Positions 41,362 to 51,820 of a stretch of DNA of 64,000 bases are shown here, piece after piece. Positions within the stretch are counted from its first letter, which is position 1, and each line of letters opens with the position of its first letter. Source of the DNA: Jaapia argillacea MUCL 33604 (Eukaryota > Basidiomycota > Agaricomycetes > Jaapiales > Jaapiaceae); NCBI GenBank assembly GCA_000697665.1, contig KL197775.1, forward strand, positions 41,486 to 105,485, read 5' to 3'. A model generated the notes under the pieces. It was given only the letters and a program-made list of their open reading frames with translations. It had not been told where the DNA came from and searched no databases. The position numbers and the translations under genes were made by a program.

Positions 41362-41855
41362 TGCTGTCATTTGCCTCTTGTACGGCGTGGTCTCCTCCCC
41401 CCCGTTGGCAGCCAATTCAGCTGCTCTCGGTACCGGATCATCATTTTACATGGCTTTCTTTTTTGAGCGCGAATGTGGTTGTCGCCTGCCTGGTTATCAT
41501 CCAGTTGGCATGATGGCTGAGCGTTCACGCTGCTCTTTTCCTCCTTGACCACCGAAGAACGTGATCGCCCCTCAAGTTCCATATCTGCTTTTGCGACAAT
41601 CGTTGATTGTCAGTATCCCAATTACAGACTAAGGTCCGACTTATTTGACCTTCAGATTGTTTGGGGGGGAGGGGGTTTCGTGGAGTCGAAGTCATATGTG
41701 CCATAGTTCCGTGGTTCCGTTCTATGCCTGTCAAGTGATCGCAAAGATATTTCTGGCTCTTGAGACCTGCTTATCAAGACGGGAGAGGCGACCAAGGATA
41801 TACTACTTTGAAAGCATCCAGCGGTCTTCGGTCGTCCAGTTTTCGCCCATTCACC
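41362..41855. other. Intergenic region
   Basis: 3' flank of the ATL gene and promoter of the third Dabb gene. A poly-G/T tract lies near 41658. No gene seen. Confidence 0.4.
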
Positions 41856-42482
41856 ATGTCTCCAGCACCCGTTACACATATCGTATCGTTCAAATACAAG
41901 AACGTCGCCGATGCACCAGGTACACTCAGTTTCTTCTCCCGATCCTTCTCATTTGCTGCTTCGATATCTTTGCTGACCCAGCGATCAACATGTATGCGGT
42001 ATCGGCGTTTTAGAGGCAGCACGCCGATTCCAGGCGCTCTTGACTGAATGCAAGCTGGATGGGAAACCTTACATCCTTAGCTTGACGGCGGGGAGTAATA
42101 ACAGTCCGGAGGGTGCATCTAAAGGGCTTCAGGTGAGTGCATATATCCCCGTTTTGAAATCTGATCATAACGGTGCATTAACTGGGGTGACTGGATCAGC
42201 ATACTTTCGTCCTTATCTTCCCCGACTTGGAGACGAGGGATTACTATCTTGACGTCGATATCGCTCACCAGGAGTTCAAGGTAAGCACCGGGTCGTCCTT
42301 TAGTGCTCTGTGTACATAACGGTACTTATCGTCGACATAGAGCTACATCCGCCCGCTAGTCCAAGAGTACGCATTGATCCACTTGTGATTCTTCGATCTT
42401 CCTGGAGACTGACTTTGATGCGTGGCTTTGCAGTGCCTTCATCTTCGATTTCGTTGATGGTTCTTTTGACATCGTTGAATGA
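41856..42482 (+). CDS. Dabb (stress-responsive alpha/beta-barrel) protein, copy 3, 112 aa
   Basis: Exons 41856-41919, 42014-42132, 42200-42280, 42341-42366 and 42434-42482, with intron positions identical to copies 1 and 2. Reads MSPAPVTHIVSFKYKNVADA, YILSLTAGSNNSPEGASKGL, FPDLETRDYYLDVDIAHQEF and FIFDFVDGSFDIVE. It is closer to copy 1 at its N-terminus and to copy 2 in exon 3. It is separated from them by the two GST genes and the ATL gene, so the cluster was either broken by insertion or copy 3 moved. Cytosolic single-domain protein; activity unknown. Confidence 0.85.
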
Positions 42483-42639
42483 ATCGCTAGTAAAGGATCC
42501 ATTCGGTACTTGTACCCCTTCGTTTGTAACACCGTAACAATTTTGGTGTTGCAGATCCTCCTTATGGCGCTCTATGGTCCTCATCCGTCGGCCCACAATG
42601 TGGCCATAATCACAGTGTGATCCATATCGTATAGATTCG

Positions 42640-42842
42640 ATACAACAACCTCCACCCTTCACTGGGGAATCGTACACTATTAATTTGACGAACGGGGACA
42701 ACAAGTGAACTGGAAAGGATTTGGTATCGGCGAAAGTCGCACCGTTTTCGAGGTTCTCCGACTTCGGGACGCGGAGATCATTGAGTGCGTAGATACCGAT
42801 CCTGTTTGCCAGGATTTCAACACCGCTTCATGGGAGGGGTAA
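42640..42842 (+). pseudogene. Dabb relic, copy 4
   Basis: Directly after copy 3, the DNA reads SYTINLTNGDNK, stop, TGKDL, matching YILSLTAGSNN-EGASKGL. After a frame change it reads SRTVFEVLRLRDAEIIECVD and TDPVCQDF, matching the RDYYL-VD---H-EF strand-loop. A stop and frameshift and the lack of the flanking exons mark it as a decayed copy. The match is short, so the call is tentative. Confidence 0.4.
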
Positions 42843-43151
42843 TGAGACCAAAGCAGCCATTCGACAATGTGATCATATCGCTTCGCGAGCTGATCAGAGT
42901 TCGTTCGCAAACAAGTTCCTGGGCTCAGGCCTCTGGTTCAGAACATAATCCCTTCGTGAATCCATTATCCCCAGTGGGTGAGCAACCTAATCTTAGTTGA
43001 ATCTACGTGCGGTCCGACACCGATCGTTGGCTCGATCGACCCTCAGCGCGGATCGCGGTCGGTGACGAGGGTATGCGAGCACTATAAATTCTCAGTTGAA
43101 CCACATTGCAGAAATAAAAGCTCGTGCCTCACATCCACCACGAGAAGTAAC
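42843..43151. other. Intergenic region
   Basis: Upstream of the small Tudor-like gene. No gene seen. Confidence 0.35.
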
Positions 43152-43550
43152 ATGGCGCACAAATTACACGAGGGTCAGGATGTGTCGTAAGTTCCTATCA
43201 TAGACCAATCGTTTTGGTAATAATCACCTCGGTCAGCTGGAAGTGGGGAGCTACAGGCCACCCGAGCGGAAAGGTTGCAGAGATCGTCGAGGAAGGCAAG
43301 GCGCAGGTGACCTCTAACAAGGTACGGGCGACTCGACTGTCGCCTGTGGCTGTCGTTGACTCATGTTATGCAGGGCAACACCGTGACAAGAAACGCTCGA
43401 GAGGGTGACCCTGCAGTCAAAATTTCTCGGAATGGCGTAAGTTCAGTCAGCCGACCTTCGTTTGGCCTGCAAGTGTTGAAGAGCGGTTTGCAGAACGATG
43501 TCGTAAAATTGGCGCATGAGCTTGACCAAGTCCAAGAGGACGGCATATAG
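43152..43550 (+). CDS. DUF2945 / hypervirulence-associated TUDOR-domain protein, 79 aa
   Basis: Four exons: 43152-43186, 43237-43321, 43374-43436, 43494-43550, phase-consistent. The product reads MAHKLHEGQDVSWKWGATGH, PSGKVAEIVEEGKAQVTS, GNTVTRNAREGDPAVKIS and DVVKLAHELDQVQEDG. This is the compact pattern of the DUF2945 family: a W-x-W-G opening strand, HPSGKV, N-x-V-x-R--R-GDPAV, and a closing LAHEL helix, named for a TUDOR-like barrel in a fungal hypervirulence-associated protein. Such proteins are small and cytosolic or nuclear, with no firmly assigned biochemistry. Nearby stress-type genes (Dabb, GST, ATL) may be coincidental. Confidence 0.85.
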
Positions 43551-43939
43551 GGCGGCGGGTACGGGCGGAAAGACGACATGAAGTCAGTATGTAGAGTATC
43601 AGTGTGACTTGAAGTTCTCGCAACAAGTGTTGTGTGTAAGCGTGGGAATTTTTACACGAGGCAGAGAAGTCACCAAAAGCTACGTAAAACGTGTACGGAT
43701 AGATGATGGCCTGCACCTGGAGACCAGAGCCTGAGAATCCAGCGCAATCACCGTCTAACCTTCTACCTGCCTGCTTTTCTATTTACGTTCATCTCACTCG
43801 GCGGTCGTAACCTTTCTTTGGGCGCGGGTTCAGCTCTCTTGTCTTGCTACACGCGCCGCGCGATCGGGATATCGGGAGCACGCGACTTGCTTTCAGAAAA
43901 CGCACCAGAGTCTTCACGTAGAGTTGCTGTACATCAAAA
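43551..43939. promoter_or_regulatory. Intergenic region upstream of FGGY kinase gene
   Basis: GC-rich spacer with CGCGCCGCGCGATC near 43853. Presumed promoter and 5' UTR; no coding exon seen. Confidence 0.35.
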
Positions 43940-46849
43940 ATGCCACCTGCACCGAAAAGCGGAGGGACTCTCTTTCTGGGGTTGGAACTTGCTGTAGATC
44001 AGCTTCGGGCATCGATTGTGGACGAGAATCTTGAACTGGCGGGTGTGGAATATGTCGATTTCGATGCTGAGTTGTCAGAATACCAGTGAGTTGTCCCATC
44101 CTTGGCATTTACTACGTGTTCGTCCGTATCCTTCATCTGGGCGAAAATTTCGATTTGTTGCGATTTTGGCGATGATACGGATTTGACTTGGATATTGATG
44201 CACTCGCTATCTCTAGGACCCAGGGAGGCATTTTCACGACGCCCGGAGAGGCGTATACAACTCCAGTGGAGATGTGGGTTAAGGCCTTGGGTACGCGGAA
44301 CCAAATTTCTGTGATCTTGAAGCATGAGAAGAACTTACTGCTTTCGGTCTTGTTCGATCTTCGATCAATTGAATTTGCCTTTCTGGTGTTTGTGGCGGAA
44401 CGCATTCTCTAGATTTCCTGCTCGAAAAACTGCAGAAAAATTACGACCTGACACGTATACGTTCTATTGGTGGTTCCGCCCAGGTGAGTAGGTGTTCATT
44501 CGACTGGGCTCTCCAAAAGGAGGCGCAAGGAGTTGGTTCGCGGGGTTGTTTTGTACCCGTTCTGACCCGTCCCTGCCCACCGCTGCCGTTCAGAACGACA
44601 ATATCTGAATATTTTTCTACAGCATGCGCTCGTCTGGTGGAAATCCAGTCCAATCCCAGGCCTCCCAGTCCTCGATCCTCGACTTCCCCTCCACTCGCAA
44701 CTTGCAGCGAATACTTTCTCCTTGCCCAATGTCCCGACATCACAAGACAGCGCAGCCCATACCCATGCACTAGCTCTCGAAGCCGCCCTTGGAGGACCAG
44801 ATCTCATGTCTGTCCGCGTGGGCACGTGCGGCTCTCCCGCCCTCGTGGCCGCCCAACTCCTCCGCGTTCGTGAAGCCTGGCCTGAAGTCTGGGGTCGGAC
44901 AGGTCGAGTTCAAATGGCTTCAAGCTTTTTGGCGAGTTTGATTTGTGGGACTTTCACTGGTATTAGTGAATCTGAAGCTTGTGCCACTGGGATGTGGAAT
45001 CATGGTGGACCGCAAGGACCATCGCAGTGGGATGATGGTGTCCTGGACATTGTTGGTGGAAGTAGGGATGATGGGAGGAAGATTCGAGCTTGGCTTGGGG
45101 ATGTTGACCTTGCTGCTGGTGGGAAGAGGATCGGGACGGTCTCGAAGTATTTGGTTGATCGATATGGCTTCGATCCTGGTGCGGTGACTTTTCTGCCGGC
45201 ATTGCGAACTGAATTTTGTTTCTGACCCATTTCTTTTTGAACATCAGATACTATCGTTACTCCCTTTACCTCGGATTACCTCTCGTCATACCTGTCCTTG
45301 TGCCCCACTCCATCCGATGCTGTCCTCGCATTTGGCCCCATGGATTTGTTGATGACACCTGCGCAGCAGTACGTTCCGACTCGATTGTATAATCTCTATC
45401 CCCATCCAGCCTTGGATTCTGGTGAAAAGAGGAGATATATTGCTATCCTCACAACTCGGTACGTTGAGTCGTCTAGTTGAATTACCTCATGGGTTGATTG
45501 TCCCGATGATTTGTAGCAATGCTGACGTACCAAGAGCCCTGGTACGGGATATGTACACGAAGAGCTGGAGTGCTTTCGATCGTCTTGTGGCTATCGTCCC
45601 TCCTGGTGGCTCCATCGGGTCAGTTCCGTGTTATATCGAGTCCATCGCCTTCATCTCACTGTTGCATTGGTTTCTTTGGCGTAGACTGGACGATAAACTC
45701 TTTAGTTTCTGGTTCCTCCAAGGGGATACTTATCCCTTCTCCCACGTCAAGGGCATCTTCCGCTTCGAGACAGGCATCAAAGTGAACGAGTTCCGTGACT
45801 TGCGCGCGAATCCTCGATGCCTTGTAGAAAGTCAAATCCTCTCCTTCCGAGTTCGTTGGTCGCGGATGTTGGCTACCGGCGTTTTGGGACCCACGCCCGG
45901 CAGAGGGAAGAGCTCACCTTCAGTCCCACCCCACCCTCCACTCCAAGCAAATGGACGCTCCACGAACCTTCCGATCTCTCAGAGTCTAGGTCTTGCGTTT
46001 GATCCATATGACTATTCTTCCTTGCCGCTTCGCATTCTAACGACTGGTGCCGCGTCGAACTTCCCATCCGTTGCCAACCTCGTTGGCGATGTCTTCAATG
46101 CAGTCGTCAGCATGCCCACTTCTCAAGTTGACAGCGCTCAGTTGCTACCACATCGAAATGCTCCGGCTCCTGGCTTCCCGAGCAGAGCCGCTCTTGGGGG
46201 TGCTTACGTTGCTCGATGGGTCTGGGGTAAGGAGAGAGAGCGTGCTGCAGGGTTGCCGCTGAGTAGGAGTGCGGGAGGCGTGGGAATGACTTTCGAAGAG
46301 GAAGTGAAGCGACTTTTGGGGAAGAGGTGGGCGACTACTGGCGGTGCTCCAGCCCGAACCAATGTCAACGGGATCGTTAGCCTTAGCGCCTCTGCGGGGA
46401 GTGCGCCAGGCAGTGGCACGAGCACCCCATACGGCCACGGGCACTCTCGATCAGGCCTTGGCTCGACAGTTTTGGTTGAGGAGGACGAAGACGAACTTAT
46501 TTTGGCGGAGAGAGAGGACAGGTTACGAACGTTCACGAGCTCTACGACGATTTCCACGACATCTACGACATCGACTGGAATGGCTCCCTCCACTGCTTTC
46601 ACCACACCTGATTTGAGTGGCGGGGTCAGCCCTTCTGCAGGAACTAGTGGGAGTGGTACTGGGACACCAGCACCTCCGTCTACGACGACACTGGTGCCAG
46701 TCAGCGCCCTACCTTCCACCTCGGAGGCTGATTTGCAAGCAGGCATCGCCAAGGTTGCTGAACCAGACGTTGACGCCTTCATGGCCTACGCCTCGTTGGT
46801 TCCCGAATATTGCAGATTGGAAGGACTTCTTGTCAAGGGACTGGTCTGA
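43940..46849 (+). CDS. D-xylulose kinase-like FGGY protein, 774 aa
   Basis: Seven exons: 43940-44085, 44217-44290, 44413-44483, 44623-45178, 45248-45458, 45517-45618, 45685-46849, in phase. The N-terminus has the ribonuclease H-like start LFLGLELAVDQLRASIVDEN, then YQTQGGIFTTPGEAYTTPVE (the TQGG substrate loop) and DFLLEKLQKNYDLTRIRSIG. Next come SFLASLICGTFTGISESEA, the C-domain strand VKGIFRFETGIKVNEFRD, and the ATP-site motif ILTTGAASNFPSVANLVGDV. This is the eukaryotic xylulokinase layout (D-xylulose to xylulose 5-phosphate, entry to the pentose phosphate pathway; cytosolic). Oddities: where family members have QHGS it reads QHAL. The catalytic-Asp position (DxxG) appears as Glu (SEACATG). 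Long Ser/Thr/Gly/Pro insertions near the C-terminus make it ~200 aa longer than usual. Activity is therefore uncertain. Confidence 0.8.
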
Positions 46850-47742
46850 TACATGTCGGATTTGCTTTGAGGCGATGTGGAGGTGTCAGGGCTTCCAAAA
46901 AGATACACCTAGATATTTGGTAAAATACAGTACTTAGTCTGCTCCGTGCTCCATCGTTTCTGTACAATCGGTAGATGTACTTCGTTGTATACCCTCACGC
47001 TCAGTGCAATCTCATCGTTTGACAGGACTCGGACTCACATCCTCGCCCCCTGCTGGGGCGCGGGATGTGACGTGTGACGTGACGTTCTTGTCATATGGAG
47101 GTTGTCACCAATTTGCCGCCTTGCACTCCTCATCTTGCCCGACTTCAAATTTTGAAGACTTTTCGTCAAGTTTTTTGTGATGCTGATTGCCGCAAGAATC
47201 TGGTGATACCACCCCTTGTTTCCAGCGACAGGGTAGCGGCAATGTTTCCAGCGAAGATTCAGCCACCCCTCAAGTCCTCGTTGCGTCTTATCCGAAGACC
47301 TTATCATTTCCGTTGTGCCCTTTCCTTTTCTTGATTCGTCTACGGAACTATGTCAACTAATACCAACAGTTTGGCCAATCGGACACGTTCCAGCGTTGTA
47401 ACACACCACCCCCAGTTTTGCTATTACCTTGCCGTATGTATCGCGACATTGGGTGGGAAGGTTGCCCGATACACACCAACGGTCATATATGCTGCAATCC
47501 TGTGCAACTGGTGCCGAGTTGACGAGCACCATATTCAGAATCTTTTTGTCTGTCCGGGTTTATACCATATCACTGAGTCAATAGGATCGTTCCTATGGAT
47601 CCGTTCATTCATTCATTTCCCTTTTATCTGCTGGCTAACCGACCTCTCAAGCACTATTAACGGCATGCATGGCGTCTGGGGCACATATAAGACCTCTCGG
47701 AGTAACAGCACTGTCCCCCATTCTACCCACTCCCTTCCCCCG
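46850..47742. other. Intergenic region with TGACGT cluster
   Basis: 3' flank of the kinase gene and promoter of the dehydrogenase. TGTGACGTGTGACGTGACGT at about 47067-47086 contains three overlapping TGACGT/GTGACGT cores, the half-site of CRE/bZIP factors. No gene seen. Confidence 0.4.
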
Positions 47743-48936
47743 ATGCCTTCTCAGCTCGTTTGGGTCATCACTGGCACGTCGTACGTCGGCTACGCCTGTC
47801 TGGTTCATGGCTGACGTCTACAACAATTAGGTCTGGCATAGGCCGTGAGCTCACCTTCGCGGCTCTAAATCGAGGGGACAAAGTGATTGCCACTGCTCGA
47901 GCTCGCTCGATATCCGCTTTGGGCGACTTGAAAGACAAGGGCGCCGATATTCTCGAACTCGATGTCACGTCGCCTTTGGAAAACCTGAAAGAAATTGCAG
48001 CTGCGGCTGTAAAGATACATGGTCGAGTAGACGTGCTTGTCAATAACGCCGGTCGGTCTCTGTATTGATACCGGAGACCAGTGCTTGATTGTTCTGTAGG
48101 GGCTTTGACGACTGCTGCGATTCTTGAAGATCAAAGGTCGGTTGTTGTCACATTTCTGGATTGTAATATTTACTCACCCTACAACAGTCCTGAGGAGACG
48201 CTGCAACAAATGAAGTATGCTGGATTCTCTGCTTGCTTGATCGGTCACTGACTGCCATTCATCAGCACTAACATATTGGGTCCTTTGAATGTTACTCGCG
48301 CCTTCTTACCATACATGCGAGAGCGTAGAGTTGGGACCATCATTTGGATAGGAAGCTTGGGAGGATGGATGTTCGTACCGATTCCTGAAAATATTCATCC
48401 GAACCCTAACCGTTGTGGCTTTACAGGTCCTTCCCGCTTTGCGGCGCGTATTGCGCGTCTAAATATGCGATGAGGGGTGTGTCTCAAGCCCTCCATACCG
48501 AGATAGCACCTCTTGGTCTCAGGAGTATATGCATCGAACTGGGAAACTATCGGACTGAGTTCTTGAGCCCAAGTCACCGTGCCCCATTGCGGCAGAAGAT
48601 CGAGGACTACAAGGAAATGGCAGAAGCAGGCGATGCATTCGTTTCAGGTGCGTACGCCATTTCGAACCCAACTGCATCATTCGAAGGTTTCTGCTAGGCT
48701 TCCATGGCAAAGAGCCAGGGAGTCCCGCGAAGGCCACCTCAATCATCGTCGATATCGTTCGTGGGGAAGGTATGGCTGAGGGTAAAGACGTCCCCTTGGT
48801 TCTCTCCCTCGGCCGTGACTGCTATGGAGGAGTCAAGAAAGTCTGCGAAGACACCCTGCGGCGACTGGAGGAGTGGAAGGAGGTTTCCATCAGTACCGAT
48901 TTGGATGATACAGACTGCATTCGGCTGGCAATATAA
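47743..48936 (+). CDS. Short-chain dehydrogenase/reductase, 295 aa
   Basis: Seven exons: 47743-47780, 47831-48051, 48100-48136, 48188-48214, 48266-48370, 48427-48647, 48698-48936; phases agree throughout. A classical SDR fold: the nucleotide motif WVITGTSSGIGRELTF, then ATARARSI (suggesting NADP preference by the Arg after strand 2), LELDVTS, VDVLVNNAGALTTAA, a catalytic Ser in IIWIGSLGGWM and YCASKYAMRG (Y-x-x-x-K). The C-terminal part has GNYRTEFLSP and substrate-region helices. It is similar to fungal oxidoreductases acting on small carbonyl or alcohol substrates; the substrate is unknown. Its last exons are duplicated downstream at ~50200-50480. Confidence 0.92.
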
Positions 48937-49477
48937 ATGGGGATACAGTATCGTCATCCTTATTATACCCCCCTCCACTACCACGTTACAAGTAAAATGT
49001 GACTTATCAAGCATGACCGTGACGGATGATCATTGTGGCGCTGCTCAGCGCCTCACTATCGATCTGGAGTTGCCCCATGATAGCGTTCTCCCTGCGTCGT
49101 CTCGCGCATAGATCTCACCATACCGCATATACCGACGCCATTATTCTCCAAGAGCACTCCCTGAACTGACAGCTTCGATTCAAGCTTCATTTGGAAGAAA
49201 TGGGCCAAACCATTGCGTCTCCACGTTCGTCAATCCGATTCATCTCTGCCCTTGCGTGCTCATGGGACCAAATGGTGGTCTTCTATTCGATCGAGCTGTC
49301 ATCCACACTGGTGTCTCGAACACCATAAGATGTAATTGCTCCTCCCGAACTTGCCTCCTGTATTGAGCTCATCTGATGCCTCATGGCTGGTGATATCATC
49401 AAGATCAGCGGCGTTTTGGGTATATAAGATGTGCCCACCCCCCTCGTCTTTCCTCCAGACTTTCGAACTCATTCAAT
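48937..49477. promoter_or_regulatory. Lectin 1 upstream region (duplicated)
   Basis: The region from about 49140 to 49477 is repeated upstream of lectin 2 at about 50770-51107. For example, GATTCAAGCTTCATTTGGAA is found here and CATTCAAGCTTCATTTGGAA in the copy. It contains the lectin promoter with its TATA box. Confidence 0.6.
49421..49427 (+). promoter_or_regulatory. TATA box of lectin 1
   Basis: TATATAA lies 51 nt before the ATG of lectin 1. The same element stands 48 nt before lectin 2 within conserved flanking sequence, which supports function. Confidence 0.6.
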
Positions 49478-50072
49478 ATGGTCCAAATTCAGTCAGGACA
49501 AGTCTACGATATCTCCAACGTTTTGGGCGGTACCTCTCTGGACCTCTCTGGGGGCGACAACAGGTCCATCATTGGGTATGGCTTCCATGGCGGACCGAAT
49601 CAAAAGGTTGGTTGTTGCTTTGATCGATTCTCTTCGAGAATTGTGTTGACATCATCGATCTTCGTAGTGGTTCGTCGAGAGGCTCAATAGCGGCTGGACC
49701 TTCAGATCCCTGGGTTCTGGTTCGTATATAGGCATCCAAGGTCCTCCTCAGGACGGCACTCCTCTTGTTGCGACCCAAGAGCCCACTGAGTGGGACATCT
49801 GGCCCGATGAGCAAGATAACTCGAAGTACAGGTACGGCTCACCATAAACCCTTGTTCCTCCATGTCGTTCTAACCTTGTGTGTCAGGGTGTTCCTCCCCA
49901 ACACTCCCTTGAACTGGGATCTTGCGGATCACGGAAACTCAGCTCCTGGTACCTTGGTGACGTTGTGGGGCAAATGGGAAGGAAAGAATCAGACTTGGGA
50001 CTTCAAGAGTAAGTAACTTCAGTCGAGTCGAGTATGACTGCAATTGATATAATTACTCCGCCAGGCACCTAA
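49478..50072 (+). CDS. Ricin-B-like beta-trefoil lectin 1, 140 aa
   Basis: Exons 49478-49606, 49668-49831, 49887-50008 and 50065-50072. The short last exon is inferred because lectin 2 has the same donor and an in-phase partner; read-through would add only two codons. The three beta-trefoil lobes are visible: YDISNVLGGTSLDLSGGDNR with SIIGYGFHGGPNQKWFVE, then WTFRSLGSGSYIGIQGPPQD, and FLPNTPLNWDLADHGNSAPG with GTLVTLWGKWEGKNQTWDF. The NQxW repeats are the QxW-type core of ricin-B lectins. No signal peptide, so it is cytosolic like other fungal defence lectins, which protect against nematodes and insects. Sugar specificity is not predictable here. Confidence 0.88.
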
Positions 50073-50199
50073 ACACGAAGCAACCCAGACGAATGATGTA
50101 CACTTGTATTTTTGTTGTTGAATATCGATACTTTGATCAGATCTGTGGGGTGTCTTTCATCCCGAGATAGTATATCTTGGTTTTCATATTCAGAGTATC

Positions 50200-50480
50200 G
50201 GCGTCGAACTGCCAGGAAGCGAGTTCTTCGGAGTCGAACTCACTGTGCTCCGTTGCGGCGAGGACTAAGAAAATTTGCTGAAGTTAGGAATATCGGATGC
50301 GCACGGACCATGGAACCTGATACATCGTTTGATCAAGGGCTCAAGGGCGAAGAGCCACTTAGGGAGTCCACCAATCATAGTCTGTATCATCGTGGGAACG
50401 GACTCTTGCTGAGGGTAAAGACGTCTTTGTTGTTCTCGATTCCAGGAGTTACTTAACCTCTCCAAGCTGCTGGAGTCGGC
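50200..50480 (+). pseudogene. Duplicated 3' fragment of the short-chain dehydrogenase
   Basis: This matches the last two exons of the dehydrogenase gene: GAGTTCTT then GTGCTCCGTTGCGGC (against GTGCCCCATTGCGGC), AGAGCCACTTAGGGAGTCC (against AGAGCCAGGGAGTCCC), and GCTGAGGGTAAAGACGTC exactly. Stops and length changes destroy the frame. Together with lectin 2 it forms the second copy of a block duplication. Confidence 0.75.
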
Positions 50481-51053
50481 AAAGTGTGACCTGTCAAGTA
50501 GGCTGGTAACCGAGCCTGACAATCGAATCCCATCAGTATGGAGCTTTTGTTCCCTACTGACATCTAAGTAAAAGACAGGCTGGTCACAAGTCGGTTGAAC
50601 GCTGCATAAGTGTTGTGGCGCAGCTCTGGCAGAGCCTCAGCCCATTAATATTCCTCCAGTTCCCTATTGATCACCACAGTCTGGTCGCGGAGTTGCTGAG
50701 CCCGCGATAACGTCCTCGACGTTTACACGTGGTGCGTCTGTTTGCACGCCGATTGTGCCTCGGCGTAAGTACGTATCGACGCCATTATTCTCTTCAAAAG
50801 TACTGACAGCTTTCCATTCAAGCTTCATTTGGAAGAAATTGGCGAAACCATGCCTCTCCGCCACCATCAATCCGGCGATTTATCTTACCCGTTCGTGCTC
50901 AAGGTCCAAAATGGAGGTTTTCTATTCGATCAACGTGTCATCCGCACTGGCGTCCAGAAGATATAATCGCTCCCTCACCCGTAGCTTGTTCGCCTCTTGT
51001 CGTGAGCTCATCTGATACTGCCTCGTGGCTGGTGATATCACCAAGATCCGCTG

Positions 51054-51060
51054 TATATAA
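51054..51060 (+). promoter_or_regulatory. TATA box of lectin 2
   Basis: TATATAA 48 nt before the ATG, at the position equivalent to that of lectin 1. Confidence 0.6.
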
Positions 51061-51107
51061 GGTGCTCTCCCTGCCGCATTTCCTCCCGACTTTTGAACTC
51101 CATCAAT

Positions 51108-51704
51108 ATGGTCGTAATTGCGTCAGGAGGAACCTACGAGATCGTCAATGTTTTGGGTGGTACTTCTTTGGACCTCTCTGGAGGCGACGGCAGGTCCATC
51201 ATCGGTTACCCCTACCATTCTGGAGCAAATCAGCAGGTGGGTCGTTGTCTTTGAATCATTGTGCTCGAGGCTTGCGCTAACCTCATCGACTTTTGCAGTG
51301 GGTTGTCCAGAGTTACAATGCCGGTTGGACCTTCAGATCTGTGAGCTCCGGGTTGTATATAGGCATCGACGGTACCCCCGGTGACGGGACTCCTCTTATT
51401 GTGACCACAACTCCCACCGAGTGGGACATCTGGCACGATGAGATAGATAGCACGAAGTACAGGTATAACCCAACATACACGCTTCCACCATATCGTTCTA
51501 ACGTTGTGCGTCAGGGTATTCCTCCCCAACACTCCTTTGAACTGGGATCTCGCGGAACACGGAAACCCGACTCCTGGCACTTTGGTGACGCTGTGGAGTA
51601 AATGGGCAGGAACAAATCAGACTTGGGACTTCACGCGTAAGTGACTTCAGCTGGCGGGTCGAATGGCGGCATTTCGTTAACGTTGTTACTCAGCTCCCCA
51701 GTGA
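51108..51704 (+). CDS. Ricin-B-like beta-trefoil lectin 2, 141 aa
   Basis: Exons 51108-51236, 51299-51462, 51515-51636 and 51694-51704, with the same structure and exon sizes (129, 164, 122 nt) as lectin 1. Motifs: YEIVNVLGGTSLDLSGGDGR, SIIGYPYHSGANQQWVVQ, WTFRSVSSGLYIGIDGTPGD and FLPNTPLNWDLAEHGNPTPG. Differences from lectin 1 fall in loops (e.g. YPYHSGA against YGFHGGP), where sugar contacts usually lie, so specificity may have diverged. Likely cytosolic defence or storage lectin. Intact. Confidence 0.88.
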
Positions 51705-51820
51705 ACACGAAGGAACCGAAGGAAATGGACTACATTCATCTTTTTGTTGTTAAATATTATACGGACGGAATTCCTATCAGTTCATTATCTAGCCAACCGT
51801 TACGACATAAGAAATACGGA

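Larger units (their letters stand above)
48550..51704. repeat. Tandem block duplication (dehydrogenase 3' end + lectin gene)
   Basis: About 48550-50075 is repeated as 50215-51705. Both contain, in order, the dehydrogenase 3' exons, a spacer with matching segments, a TATA box and a four-exon lectin gene. The offset between the two lectin ATGs is 1630 bp. The lectin is maintained in both, while the dehydrogenase end is decayed in the second. Confidence 0.8.

Noticed and set aside
44441-45244. Several minus-strand frames within the FGGY kinase gene
   Set aside because: They overlap well-supported kinase exons and have no recognisable motifs.
46204-46782. 192-codon minus-strand frame
   Set aside because: It mirrors the Ser/Thr/Gly-rich kinase C-terminus; the low-complexity codon pattern explains the open reverse frame.
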